From NCBI GenBank assembly GCA_026874595.1, contig CM049320.1, positions 41,736,714-41,800,713 of the forward strand: a DNA stretch of 64,000 bases, read 5' to 3'. The notes under the pieces were generated by a model, which did not search any database, was not told where the DNA came from, and was given only the letters and a program-made list of their open reading frames with translations. Source of the DNA: Sipunculus nudus. Taxonomy: Eukaryota; Annelida; Sipuncula; Golfingiida; Sipunculidae. Positions 9,723 through 22,010 of the stretch are shown here, piece after piece; the first letter of the stretch is position 1, and each line of letters begins with the position of its first letter. A program made the translations under genes and the position numbers.

Positions 9723-11810
9723 AACCGTAAAAGTGACAAATTAGAGAGGAGTGAACATATTCCAAAATCCTCCATATAGTGGCTTTCAAACCGGGCATAA
9801 TTTGGGCAAATCTTTGTCCTGCGACGTTAAAGGCATCGGAATATATAAATTGAAACATGACATGGTCAGTAAGGAGATCTTATATTGGCCGATGTTTCTT
9901 GAAATTTTCCCTGTTTCTTTACTCTTTGCCGCACGCTTATGGGACCTAGCGCCAAATTAGTCTCTTTGTCCGCCATTTTGCGGGATCTCCTGATTGAAAA
10001 AGGTGACAGAAGGATGACCTTTATATCCAACATATGCCTTTCAAGTGTCCATACTTTGCCTGTTTTTAAAGAGAGTTTTTCTAAGCTTTGTTTACGGTAG
10101 TTCTGTTGCACGAAAAGGTATAAGTCATATACAGGAAATTGTATGGTGTACGTCAACACCCACGTCATAATCTTGGATAGTATGAACGTGAAAACATTTG
10201 TCTGGGATATACGTCACGAGGTCCCAAGATGGCGCTTTGTAGTAATATTGTAGTAATATTGAAATATAACATTTTCACAATTATAGTATATATGTCTGTA
10301 TGACCTAATTAAAATATATTACAGCCAAGTATATTTTTTTGAAAAATAAGGTATTACGTGTTCAGAAAGGATTGATTCTAAACCAGTCTCAGATAATATA
10401 ATATTTTCGAACAAATTCATTCATTCGGACCATTAATATATTTAATTGCCAGTATATAAATCTTATTCACAGAACTGAAGATGGGTGATTGCATTGATCA
10501 ATCCCTGTTGCTAAAAAATGTGTATTTGTGGGGGAGGGGGTGTGACCCTGACACGGTCAATATTAGATCTCCTCACTGGCCGACGCCATGCTCGCCATTC
10601 CGATACAGTTCAGTGTCGAATAACAAAGATCAGACTAACATGCACCGAGCTTAAAATACACAGGCATATTTAAATATATTATCCACATTTATAAAAAAAA
10701 AATCCATCTCGCAATAGCGGTGACCCGATGATTTCGTAACGCACAACTTATCCAAAACAAATTGTCGGCTTCTTTGATATTCATAAATATTTGCACCGTA
10801 TTGTTCAGACTTTGATGATACAGCACTGGCAATTTCATGCAATCATTTCTTACTTTTATTTTCCTGTAAATGTAGGTTATTATATCCTTTTCCTGGCGCT
10901 TTGCACCGTCAACTAATTAGTCGTAGATAACACAGCATGCCTATAATGATTCAACGACCTTTCAATGTAAAGGTTTACCGGTCATACAACGCAAAACAAA
11001 ATAAAATGCCAAAATGTTTTAACACGAACTGTATGTTCCATTATTTTTATAGTTAATATGAAATATTTGTAAAGAGTTCAAAGAATAAAACATAAAAAGG
11101 TCTAATGTGACAGGAATATAAAGGTTTCCTGAATTATTTTTGAGCAATAACGAGGGATTTTAGATTTGAAGGTCCAGAGTGTCCAGTTAACTGTTCACGT
11201 TTAAGTGGACACAGAAGTTGAAAAGTAAACTTAATACGCACCTAAGGTTATAAAATTACCAAACTTGAGTTCTTGTGAAACATCCAAAATTACGTTGATC
11301 AGGGTTGTCCTTCGTCACACACTGGATTATTGTAATCTTTAGTAAATGGCCCCGTTACCTGAGACCGTCCTGCAGAAGGTCTTATTTAGCCGAAGGCATT
11401 CATTAAAGGTGGGGCATAATTGTAGAGTTTACCGAGTACGAGGCCAGCTCCCCAGGTAACGAATTTAATCAGCCGTTCTGCATCGGCGTAAAAAACAGAA
11501 GGCTTTATTCTGATTAATGTATTGACAATTTTTCAGCGTTTTAGCCTATTGGCAAACGTGATGTTGCAGAAAGCGTACGCCTCTCGGGTACTTACTCGAT
11601 AGAACTATTCCCCTAAGTACTATCCCCTCCAAACACATTAATTAACTGTGACAAAAGGTTTATAAATGACAAGAACTGGACTGTTTGTCACTTTTTCGAC
11701 AGTTAGTCCTCTTTGTTTCTATTTTAGTGACAGTAAAAAGGCAAATACTAGTTTAACCTCACAGGTTTTCAACATGTACGATCACTTAAAAATAGATTTA
11801 CTTACATTTC
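9723..11810. other. Intergenic or intronic, two YY1-like motifs
   Basis: CCGCCATTTTG (9970-9980) and CAAGATGGCG (10225-10234) are good YY1-type sites on opposite strands. No transcript-like structure links them. Overlapping short minus-strand frames at 10651-10842 look fairly protein-like but lack a supported start or splice site. The rest is AT-rich. Confidence 0.3.
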
Positions 11811-11819
11811 TCCTGTTAG

Positions 11820-11881
11820 AAAACAAACATGGCAAAGGAATGTGTTATCACCACAGAGAGCTCTCAACAGATCTATACCAG
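11820..11881 (+). CDS. Candidate short exon with strong splice signals
   Basis: A pyrimidine-rich acceptor (ttacatttctcctgttag ending at 11819) and a near-ideal donor (CAG/GTAAGA at 11882) bound 62 nt. All three frames are open. The most attractive has an ATG at 11829 in a good context (aaacATGG) and reads MAKECVITTESSQQIYT before the splice. A second strong donor (GTG/GTAAGTAA) lies downstream at 12653. No family is recognised. This could be a first coding exon or an internal exon. Confidence 0.3.
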
Positions 11882-12151
11882 GTAAGAATGATGGGGTACA
11901 GTCGATCAATTTTATGTTAAATATTGTTAGCTGCACCAGATGAACCCAGGCACAGTTACTTAACTGAGCCACGAACAAAGATAGCGAGTCTATATGTGCT
12001 CCTGCATAGCCGGGTGCTTCATTTCGGTGCCTTTGGTACCGATTTGCCGGCCTAATAAAAATCTGCCGGAAAAAAAAAACCTGACATTGTCAAAGATTTT
12101 TGTGCCGATTTTCCCGACCAGATAAAAAAACGGCAGCATCCGCACATCTAC

Positions 12152-12371
12152 CTGTTCTTGCGATTTTCCAGCCTGCAAATCATGGCCAGGAATAGAAGAT
12201 GTTGGACAGGCAAGGTAAAGTTCACCCCAGAACTGAGAATCAGTGAACCGTGACGCCCAAGAAGTGTGTGACCATCCTAGCAAAGAGATCGGATAAAAGA
12301 AGCAGTCAACAAACCTGTCACAAGTCACCTCCAGGACAAAGCCGCCCCTTATATCCACGAGTAGCTCACAA
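12152..12371 (-). CDS. Candidate internal exon, Cys/Trp-containing
   Basis: On the minus strand an acceptor (attattctttccag, ending at 12372) and a donor (CAG/GTAGAT at 12151) enclose 220 nt, open in one frame for 73 codons after one leading base. The peptide includes VTCDRFVDCFFYPISL, then GWSHTSWASRFTDSQFWG and LYLACPTSS; the regular Cys and Trp content suggests a folded extracellular module, but no named domain. Sequence just beyond (12020-12150) is a low-complexity direct repeat. Confidence 0.25.
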
Positions 12372-15300
12372 CTGGAAAGAATAATGAAACATATATCATG
12401 TTGATTCAGATTACCTCTAAAATTGGTTGTTCCTTTAATGTTTTCCGCACCCTGAACAAAATTTGTTCAGAAATTTTTGTGTGTAGTTGGTAAATACAAA
12501 ACTTCATAAACATGACAACTCTGGTCACCTGGTCATGAAAACTCGTCTCAGCAGGAATTTATGTTGAATTGGTAAGCCTAACTTGAGTGGTGACACAAGC
12601 CATACGGAAAATGCAATGCACTGGCCACCCATCCTTTTGTATCGATGTCGTGGTAAGTAAGATAATCTTAACATTAGACCATGAGTGATGAATTAACACG
12701 AAATGAAATATGCGAACTCACAAACCAAAGTGAAAATCCGTCTCCGTGGTTACAAGTCATTTCCCGTTTAGCGTACAAGCTGGTTACCGTCCGGTAACCT
12801 GTGTGAGCCATGACTGTGTTCATGCGGTCAGAAATTCGAAAATGTGCAATAAGATTTATTAACAAGTGGAGTTACATTGGATTTTTTATGCACAGCTGAA
12901 GCTAACGGTTGGTCTGGTAAAGTTTAAGTGACAGCGCACCTGTTGGCCATGGGCATTGTAAATAATGACAAAAAAATGCATCCTAATAGAGCCTTACTGT
13001 GTGGTTCTCATCGAAATTAAAAAAAAAAAAAAAACACGCAATAGACTCGCTCATGTCAGAGGACCGAAATGGCGCTAGTCGCCACCTGGCGGAGGTACAT
13101 ATCATATCGGAACGAAAGAACACGCCCTTCCGCCAGAGGTAGTTATACTCAAAACGAACCTCTTCCTGTCAGGCAGTGTAGGATGGCCAGGAATACTTTT
13201 CTCAACTGTCAAACTTTAAAATCAAAATCTGTTACATTTCAATGAAACACCATCTGTTTACATTTCACATGTGTATGCTTACAAAAAAAATTACTTATAC
13301 GAAAGAGTCCTTACCACAAAAACACCCATGTTTATGGAATTTGCCTTAAAACAATTTATGTCCAATATATTTGGATGGGCTACATTATCCTCTGGATTCA
13401 TTATATTATAAGTACGCGGTTGAAGCATTTAGAAGCCCCGGTGCATTGTGGGTGGCAGGTTTGAATCTCACAAAACCTAACCAGCAGCGGGAGTCCAATT
13501 CAGCGGATAGTGCAAAAACCATGATGAAGATATTGCTGACTGGACACGCATTTGATTCAGCGTATTGTGTCGTATATTATCTCGATTTGTTTCTTATACT
13601 TCCATTTCTTTTTCATTTGAAGATATGAGAATTAAATGCATTGCCTTTGTAAAACGTAAAACTTTCCTTTCTTAGAAGATGGAAAACACGATTTTGAACA
13701 AAATAATGTTCATGTACAAGTTATTCAAGTTAAATAATATTTACTTCTATTTCATGGTTTTTTTTTCCATCCTCCATACAAATCTCTTATTATTCTCGGA
13801 CTTGCGTTTCAAAGACGCAAAATTAATGTTTTCCAGGGTATGTGCTTAGATGAAGGACTATAGGGGCAATCGTTGACGTTACTGGAGCTTAATATGTGTC
13901 TGGTCCTTAGACACTCGCCATACACGTAAGGTCCCTTGCAATGCCCGCAATAAAATGTACCCGTCCGTAATTGAATTGACCACAACCGTTTCTCCAGGTA
14001 ATAAGTGTGAAAAAGGCTAACGTTGCAGTGAGTTCGGGTAATAAGCGAATCAGATTACCCGCTTGTCAAATATGACATAAAGTATAAAATAGCTGTAGTT
14101 TAATCCGAAAAGTCTGTTGTAGTTCCCTAATGCGGGCACATGGTGGCGCTCTGTTATCTGGTGTCCGCTGCATACCATACACAAAATTTATCGTGTTTGG
14201 CACATCATAACATCTACACGTTGTAATTTGTAGTTATATAAAACGTGCTATGCGTTAAGGTCAAGTGCCTGAGGCCTGATCAGCATAAAATAATGAATCG
14301 AAACATGGGATATGATCTTGAAATAAACATACGCGTCTATTATATTAGCGGGGGTGTGTCGTTCGCCTTGTCAGCTTCTGCCAGCCGCCGTATCGTTTTT
14401 ACCATTGCCATTACCTTTTACCACAAATCCCTGATAATCCTAATCACGGCACGGGATAAACTCATATCTACAGAGAAATCATCTGATAGAATCCTTTACC
14501 ATCACTTATCTAGAAAATATGCTGACAAAGATCAATTCATTCTTAATACTTACATATTATCGACACATCTATCTGTCTCAGAGATAATACATACACTAAT
14601 ATATATATATAGTTGTTATATTGTGCATTTATATATATACATATATACATATATACACAGCCTACAACCTTCATCTTTCATTATCATCTCGGTTTTTTAT
14701 CATTGAAGAAAACAGATATGAATAAAAGAATTATATACTAACTATAACAAAATCTGTTTTGATCCGTAAAATGTTATCATTTATTTTCAATTTATAATTT
14801 CATGTTTGGGTAATTTCACTTTTCTAAATATAGAAAGTATTTGGTTATTTTGTCTTATTTGTGTTACCATAAAGCTTTGCATCTTAAAATAACACCTTCT
14901 TGATTTTTTAAAAGAGGACTTTTACGCCGGGCGTTTGTTCGATTTTTCAAAACTGTTTTATAAAATTTTTTAACTGTAAATCATTAATTTTCATTTGTTT
15001 GTTTATTTTTTTTCTTTTAAAATATCCAATTTTCTCTCTTCTGATGGACATCTTCATGACTTCCCGAAAGAGGATTGGCTTTGATCTATATTATCTTTTT
15101 ATGTGGATGGTATTATATTTATTATAAGAACCTCATACTCAGACTCAGCCAATAATTTACAACTGAATTTCCAGCAAGCTGATCCTTTAAGAGTCCTTTT
15201 TCACCCATCGTTATATTAATCGTTATATTAATACTGCAATGATCAGTATATAAAGCTATCTTGATATCTGATAATTTGGAAATACCCTATATAGAGAAGT

Positions 15301-15430
15301 TAATCCTAGAAAATAATCTATTATACTGCCTATAAAGGAAGGGTTTTTGCGAGACCAGGTGTAAAATTTCTTATCTGGGTGTTGCATTCTGCATATGTCT
15401 GTGAGTTCTAAGGTAGACATATATGTAGAA
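12372..15430. other. Intergenic or intronic, simple-sequence tracts
   Basis: Contains an A tract (about 13019-13035), fragments of the ccgcc/ggcgg repeat (13088-13140), a degenerate B-box-like aggtttgaatctcac (13458-13472) and an AT/ATAC-rich patch (14598-14660). A short acceptor-to-donor interval (13909-13997) is open in one frame but too weak to call. Confidence 0.35.
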
Positions 15431-15432
15431 GT

Positions 15433-15500
15433 ACAGTGACAAACCTCTATAGTGGACAGTCACGGGACCAGACGATTTGTCCGTTATGCATTTCCCATAT
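15433..15500 (+). mobile_element. Single end of a pogo-like MITE
   Basis: tacagtgacaaacctctata followed by gtggaca resembles pogo/Tigger-type ends (cagtg..aacctc), compare 18078. No matching inverted end is found within 400 bp, so it is a fragment at best. Confidence 0.3.
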
Positions 15501-15679
15501 ATCCATCATCATTCTTAATTTCCCAGACTTTTCATAATCTTGAAGGAATCATGGATTAATTACAGTGATTTCTAATAGCTCTTATCTTTTCTTAATATTG
15601 GTTATGTTACCATTTTTCCGCGATGGCAAAGTTAATAAAAGGAATAAATTAAAGGTGTATTCTACGTCCCTTGTGACTG

Positions 15680-15755
15680 GCCCGTGTGACTCATATCCAT
15701 GAGGCGTATGTTATACGAACGGTGATTGGCTCGTGTTACGGTCACGTGATCATCC
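15680..15755. promoter_or_regulatory. AP-1, CCAAT and E-box motif cluster
   Basis: Within 63 bp lie TGACTCA (15687-15693, AP-1), GATTGGC (15724-15730, reverse CCAAT) and the palindrome TCACGTGA (15742-15749, USF/TFE-type E-box). The mix resembles an animal promoter, yet no exon is evident next to it. Confidence 0.25.
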
Positions 15756-16125
15756 ATACTGTCAAAACTTCATTTAAAGGGGCTTTTACGTGCACAACTC
15801 CAAGAATTTTAAGGTAGCATGCCTTACAAAAACTCCTACATTTAAATCAATCGAAAAGCTGTTTCAAATTCATTTTAGGCCCCATCATTTTAAACTTGGC
15901 ACAGAACTCTTTTTACTGGTATATGAATTTATAAAACTCACGTTCGTTTTTACATTTAAGTAAATTTAAACTTTTTAAATTGTACTCAGTTTTAAGCAAC
16001 CAGTAATAGCAAACCACATTTTAAGTGGGCTAATATCAAACTATATCACACCCTCTTAAATCCGTTTTTCCTGTATCATTCCAACTTAAATTTGCATTTT
16101 AAATTTTGACTCAATCAATGATTTT

Positions 16126-16393
16126 AAATTTTATTTTTAAACATGAAAGAAACAAAGTAGAGGGAAAAAATACGGTTTTGTGATATTTTTCCGTAGTTTG
16201 AAATTAGCCAACTTCAAATGTGATTGCAAATAATCGTTTACATTTTATTTTTTTTTTCAAATTTTATTTTTAAACATGAATAAAACAAAGTAGAGGGAAA
16301 AAATACGGCTTTGTGATATTTTTCTGTAGTTTGAAATTAGCCCACTTCAAATGTGATTGCAAATAATCGTTGACATTTTATTTTTTTTTTCAA
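16126..16393. repeat. 133-bp tandem duplication, two copies
   Basis: The unit starting aaattttatttttaaacatg at 16126 recurs at 16259 with only a handful of substitutions (for example acggttttg versus acggctttg). Both copies end in a T tract before 'caaa'. A recent local duplication. Confidence 0.9.
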
Positions 16394-17060
16394 AATAAAA
16401 TATTCCATTAGAAAGAACACTAAACCAGAATTAAATTATATATACTTCATGGATCTAATATTAATTTTAATCGACATTGCTGATTTTTATTCAAAGATTG
16501 CTGATTTTTATTCAGAGAGATTCTGCTAGGAATGCTACCCTAATATAATATTAAAGAAAATGATATATTTATTTCTGATATCCTATTTTTATTTAGGAGA
16601 AATAAAAATGTTAACCTTGCAATATAATCCTCATATTGAACCTAATCAACATCTGTATGCAAAGAGAATGACTTTCGCACCGTCATTATGAATGCCTGAA
16701 AATTACATGAACAAAAATGATATACAACAACAACATATAAACATAAATCACGATTACCAAAGGTTGAACAGACTGACAAAGGAAACATAAATGTGCTGTC
16801 AATGAGGAAGTTTGCCTTAAAACATATTGTCCGAATACTATAAAGTTATTATGTATACGTTTCTGCCAGGTCACTATAAATAACATGCTTTGGATAATCA
16901 GATATGAAAGGAAATTTTCCAGGTGGAAATGAAATTTAAAAAGGAAATTAGTCAAGTATGGTAAACTCTGTGCGTAAAAAACAATCGCTCAGTCACATCA
17001 GTTTATTGGTGATACACCGTTCTACAATAAAAGAACCCATGCTTACAAAAAGAAAACTTG
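16394..17060. other. AT-rich, no feature recognised
   Basis: The 89-codon minus-strand frame at 16686-16955 is hydrophobic and Tyr-rich, as expected for AT-rich noise, and begins at a non-ATG codon. Confidence 0.4.
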
Positions 17061-17067
17061 CTATACT

Positions 17068-17310
17068 ATATAGTCCGTCCCAAAAAACCCTTGTACGCAT
17101 GTTTTTCACGATAATTATTTTTAAGAATATTCTTTAAAAATAACTTTCGGCCTGAAGTAGATAAACAGATATTCCGCCGGTACTGAACGAGCTATAGTCC
17201 GTCCCAGTACCCGACTTGTCCGCATGTTTTTTTCGAAATAATTTTTAATACAAGTGAAGCAGTGTAAACCTTTCTGTTCCAAAGGTTGCAGGAGCTATTC
17301 CGCCGACTGC
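17068..17310. repeat. Two diverged direct repeats of about 125 bp
   Basis: tatagtccgtccca starts near 17069 and again near 17193. Each copy continues with cttgt.cgcatgttttt and closes with attccgccg (17170 and 17297). The interior is diverged. Possibly a MITE dimer. Confidence 0.6.
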
Positions 17311-17377
17311 CTGCGTAAAAGTAATGGCCTTACCTTGCTTTGATACAACTGATAATAAAACAAATTAGGCAAACTGA

Positions 17378-17436
17378 TGACGTCAGTCAATTGAAGGTGA
17401 CGCGCGACCGATCATTGTGACGTCTTTGTGACGTCA
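17378..17436. promoter_or_regulatory. Cluster of three CRE (CREB/ATF) sites
   Basis: Two perfect palindromic CREs TGACGTCA (17378-17385 and 17429-17436) flank a near match TGACGTCT (17418-17425), all within 59 bp. CREB-responsive promoters often carry multiple CREs just upstream of the start. Two ATGs in good contexts follow 39-53 bp downstream. The sites are seen; function is inferred. Confidence 0.4.
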
Positions 17437-17474
17437 CTGTTGTCTATTATTAAACAACCCACGCAGTAATATAC

Positions 17475-17552
17475 ATGGAAAGTGTACCATGGAGGAATTT
17501 ACCGTTCAGCAAGGCCGGGAAGAGGCCATCCACGGTATTTCAGCATAATTAA
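17475..17552 (+). CDS. Possible first exon downstream of CRE cluster
   Basis: ATG at 17475 opens 25 codons (MESVPWRNLPFSKAGKRPST...). A second ATG at 17489 in ideal Kozak context (accATGG) opens 19 codons in another frame (MEEFTVQQGREEAIHG...). Both cross a possible GT donor (cacg/gtattt, 17534). The closeness to the CREs is the main reason to list it; length alone gives no support. Confidence 0.18.
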   Translation: MESVPWRNLPFSKAGKRPSTVFQHN

Positions 17553-17661
17553 CGGAAAAGAGTTGCAAAGTAAATACTTTTTACATGATATATTACAACT
17601 TTACAATCGGCAATATATCTGTATATCTACTTTAAGCCAAAGGGCATTTGTAAAGAATATT

Positions 17662-17765
<104 letters not shown>

Positions 17766-18077
17766 AAAATGCCGTCTCAACATATTTTTGTTCATGCCAA
17801 TAAAATGTAACTTGAGTCCAGAAATTTATGTGATATACTGTCAGAGCAATAGGCCTAATGAGAGTTTGTGTACAACAGTTTCGGTTTCGGCTGCCCAGGT
17901 TACCGAAACCCAAAGTCTCGCACTGGAATGGTTCATTCTTTTTCTGAAGGAACAGTCAGTGAAGGTCAGTCTACAATAAAACGCGTCCTCCGAGTCTGTT
18001 GTAAAAACTGAATAATCTTCACTCTCAGCTGCAAATCGGGCAAAGGGTTATGATTGTGACTCGTGAACATTACTATA

Positions 18078-18254
18078 CAGTGAAACCTCGTTGTGTCGAA
18101 CTCGCTTAAGTCGAATTCCCCGATTATGTCGAAGTTACAGACTCGATATTCCGAACAAATCTAGTTAAATTATTATCAAATAAACCCGCTGATTTCGAAC
18201 CTCCGATGTGTCGAAGCTTTATTAGGGTCCCTTCGACTTCGACACAACAAGGTT

Positions 18255-18260
<6 letters not shown>
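18078..18260. mobile_element. pogo-like MITE, 183 bp
   Basis: Inverted ends: agtgaaacctcgttgtgtcg from 18079, and the complement ending at 18259, agreeing at 21 of 22 positions. The interior is filled with 'tcgaa' words. The element sits between TA dinucleotides (ta before 18078 and after 18260), the target of the Tc1/mariner/pogo group. It is too short to code. Confidence 0.8.

Positions 18261-18314
<54 letters not shown>
18260..18314. repeat. (TA)n microsatellite abutting the MITE
   Basis: A pure TA run of about 55 bp begins exactly at the presumed TA target duplication of the MITE at 18078-18260. Confidence 0.95.
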
Positions 18315-18318
<4 letters not shown>

Positions 18319-19194
18319 TGGCTGATTCCTCAATACCAGGCTGACAAATTATTATGATTTTGCATCGTTTTGGTCGCTAACAACCGTTTCTTCCATTGCT
18401 AAGTAGCTAAGTAGTTCTAATTGGCACCCTGAATACCTAATTGATTACGTGTTGGAAGCCCGTCTCCCCTCTTGTTACCTAGCGGCAGCAAATTAATTCG
18501 GTTGTTCCTATCAATCCGATGCGTACCACCCCTGTGGCTATCTGTTTCTTTCTCTGAAGGTCTTTGAAATGAATTTTTCAACTCGGTAAAGTAATTATGT
18601 GGAAAAGAATATTCTACATGTGATGATGATATATACTACTCGTAATATGTTTAGTCGATGTTTCCTGCTAAAGCAAATAACATATGAAGATACTGTGATG
18701 AATATAAACACTACATTACGGATACTGTGTTTCATTTTACTAGTATGCATAATAATATCATACAAATTTCATGAAGTGTAGTGCTAGTATCTGTTTCTGA
18801 GAATTAAGAAAACAACAAACTTAGATTATCAGGTCACAACTGTAATTATACTCCCGTCTTTCGGATATATATGATCTACGCATTCATATACATATATATA
18901 AATATATATCTTTGACCCTTTATACCATGATATAACAAGAAATATTTGTGTGTGTGTTAAACTAGAAGGTTTCTCTTCTTGTTTTACATCTTAATGCTTG
19001 TAATAAAATCAGCAAATCAATTTTTTTATTTTTAAAGGAAATGAGCAAATCTGTGAAAAAATATAGAGCTTTGACAATGGTAGCCTTTAAATCCAGTTTG
19101 TATTGATATACGTAGCTAACCAATTAAAAAGGACGTAAAAGACGACTTACCTGTGTAAAAGATGAGAAAATGGAAGTTAATCGCATTAAAAAAG
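18315..19194. other. AT-rich, no gene recognised
   Basis: Mixed sequence with short AT runs (18880-18910). Nothing else is supported. Confidence 0.4.
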
Positions 19195-19400
19195 CCACGC
19201 TGGACCTCACCTGGCCAGTGACATCTGATCTGAATCAGCCTCAAGCAGCCACCCTTAATTGTAACAGCTCTCACAGCAACAGCACATAAAACCGCGGGGC
19301 GTCAGCAGCCAGGCTAATGACTGGATATGCCCCGGGCTTACAGCCAGATTAACTCTAATTGACCCGTTACTGTCACGGATTACGCAGTCAGTCCGACTTT
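19195..19400. other. GC-richer unique block, possible regulatory DNA
   Basis: This block stands out from AT-rich neighbours and contains no repeat family seen elsewhere in the window. On the minus strand it carries two strong donor-like sites (CAG/GTGAGG near 19208 and CAG/GTAAGT near 19151). Exonic or conserved non-coding status cannot be decided here. Confidence 0.2.
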
Positions 19401-19440
19401 GGTGTTTCGCTCTTGGGACTTAATCCTATATAAACTTTAG

Positions 19441-19543
19441 GAATCAAATTTTGTCAGACATGTTTACTTATACGTAAAATTGAAATGGTTGCACGAAACT
19501 ACGTATGGTAAAGTAAGTAAACATGTCTGACAAAATTCGATTC
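19441..19543. repeat. Near-perfect long hairpin
   Basis: The 30-base arms 19441-19470 and 19514-19543 pair at 29 of 30 positions (left arm includes attttgtcagacatgtttac). The 43-nt loop contains a second inner pair, TACGTA at 19471-19476 and 19500-19505. Length and shape fit either a small foldback transposon or a miRNA/siRNA-type precursor; near-perfect pairing favours a recent inverted duplication. Confidence 0.9.
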
Positions 19544-21479
19544 ATCTCTATTTGTTTAACTATACAGCTCTAAGTCCATACCATACAGCACTCTAACAGT
19601 TGTATGTGTGTGTCTGTGTGTGCGTGTGTGTGTTTTGATACTAAATTATGCAATCTGAAATAGGTTTTATATGAAGATTCACAAGAGCTGTAGATATGGT
19701 ATAGTACAGTAAGAGTGCTTAACACTCAAATGATATTGACTTCTTTAACTAGATAATCTAATACTTATTAAAGGAATTCGGTCCACCTGTGTTCGCAATG
19801 TTCTCTAAAACCGCGTTGCGTATGATACTGTGATATACTTCATTTTAAAGGTTATTGTTCCCTCAGTGACATGGCCGATATAAAAATAAATAGTTTTTAA
19901 TGTACACATCTTTGAGTGATTTTTGCGTGTTTTCTGATAAGAGCGGAGGCTATCACAGAAAACCGAAGACCGGATTTTCTTTGGGGTACCTCAAGTCCAG
20001 AATTAAGCCGATTTAAGGACGTCCGTGCATATGAATAACCTTGCTTTCAGTGACGGATGTATGCATGTTTGGGCTGACATTTGACAAAAGGCTCTGACCC
20101 ACGTGTGTGGTCAGTCAATGTGAAGAACATGTGACTCTGGCTCGCTTTACGAAAAGGCGGGGTTCAACCCAGGAGGATTAAAGACAAACCTAATACAAGG
20201 TCCCCATTTCCGGAAAAGGTTTGGATTGAGGTGAGGGCGAACGTTACAGGCCTAAAAATTGGTCCCTTATACGATTAAAAAAGGTTGCAACTGAAAAGGG
20301 GGACCGACCCCCAAGACTCCCCTTGGGTCCGCTTCTGCTACCGACGAGGTATGCATATTTCCGTTACTTTCTTCAGGAACAGTTTCCTTGCCTTAAAACG
20401 TACATTTAATTCATCTTTCATGTCTTCCCACTCCAATTACATTAGAAGTTACGTTAAGCTATGTTGAATTAATGTCTTCCTCATATTAACCTGTACTTTA
20501 AACGTCCAAAAAATAGTAACCAGTCAAAGATCATCGAACACCGGATAGCCCCCGCGTCCCATTCCGGTTCGCAAAATAATGTAAACATCACCACTAACCA
20601 GGTCTTCAAGGTCTACATACCGGTGTATGAATTTCTGTAGCGACTGGAGGATCACTCACGCAGTGCCTCGACGAGGTTATAAGTGTATAGGGACGGTATT
20701 ATGTTTAGGATTCATGTAATGGAGAAGTAAGATGCAGATAAAAATAAGTGGCAAAAATTAAGATACAAGCAGCTGGACATAAAAACGTTTGCTTTTCACA
20801 GAAGTGTTGTGCCTCAGAGAGGTGCGTGAGTTATTCTACAGTCAAACCACTGAAAATATCTATTTCCTCTTAATTCTTGAATAAAAAAGGACCCAACAAT
20901 CCTCTCAATTAAAACATATCCCCAACCCAGGTAAAAAGCCCGGTATACCGGGTTTATCAGCTAGTCCTATATATGCCCGCTGCCATTGGTTTTGTAGATT
21001 TGGTATGCTATATTCCCTCGTTTCAGGTTCATCCTTTTTTCCTGCGCTGTTAAGAAACATATAAAATATAGATTTCTCTTTGCCAGCACGTAAGCCATTT
21101 ACCCGGCGTACACCACTAAATGTCCAACAGAAATGTACTTATACTTTCAATAGAAGAAGTTGAAAGCGACAATTTTTATGATTTTTATTTATCCGCCGGG
21201 GGGCGCACGTTCAAAAGCGTTCATGTGTGTGTTTGTTCACAACAAAACTCACAAAGTCATGAACAGAATCTCAGGAAATTTTCAGGGCATTTCAGTTATG
21301 GACCAGTAAAGACTCGATAAGATTTGAGTGTGCACCCGGAACATGTTCTGGGTCCAGGAACGTCATCAATGAATGTTCACAAATGTACAGTCACCCTATT
21401 CATGAATCAACCCGGGAATATGGGTTAGATAAGTGAATGCCCGAGGCCTGCATTCGGATGAATGCAGAATTTTACTTAA
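19544..21479. other. Intergenic or intronic, no gene recognised
   Basis: Contains a GT-rich patch (19605-19632), a fragment 'gggggaccgacccccaag' near 20299 that looks like the end of a dispersed transposon, and the palindrome cccggtataccggg (about 20939-20952). Frames at 20285-20467 and 21120-21320 have no splice or start support. Confidence 0.35.
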
Positions 21480-22010
21480 ATTTTACTCTTAATAAAAGAC
21501 GATGAAAAGATAATTATTACGATTATTATTAATGATTGTGTTAATAAGAAGGTGGAGCACTTTTGATTATGATTGTGGTTGTGGATTTCCTATGAAGTAA
21601 TGATTTATCGGAGATACAAATGCAGAGGAGCATCTGCTAAATCATGATGCAAAATTAATTAAAAGTAAAAAAAATAATTAAACTTAATGATGAAAGTGAA
21701 ATACCAAATGGCACCAGCGCGGAAATGACACTCACTTTCTCTTAATTTAATTAATGATTTATGCCATTTTGATCATCCTCTGCGAATAAAACAGTAATAT
21801 AGTAAACCAATGTTACACGAGATGGAAAAAAAGCAAAGTAATCAAAATAAAGTAACAAAGGAATACATGCAAACTGCGACAAAAATATTCATCTGTCCGT
21901 TTGAGTAATAAATTAAGCGTCCTTACTAATTACTAAACTGCTAATTCACGTGCCCGATCCTAAACTTCAAATTAAACGCAATTAAATACAATAATCACAA
22001 GCTCAGCTGT
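21480..22010. other. Homeodomain-motif-rich unique block
   Basis: Many TAATTA/ATTAAT words (21655, 21745, 21930 and elsewhere) lie among non-repetitive sequence, with a CAGCTG E-box near 22005. No open frame of interest. It resembles conserved non-coding enhancers, but AT-richness alone yields such motifs. Confidence 0.2.

Noticed and set aside
13430-13480. SINE head at a degenerate B box
   Set aside because: No convincing A box, body or tail.
20281-20345. Complete transposon ending gggggaccgaccccc
   Set aside because: Only one end-like segment was found; no inverted partner or target duplication.
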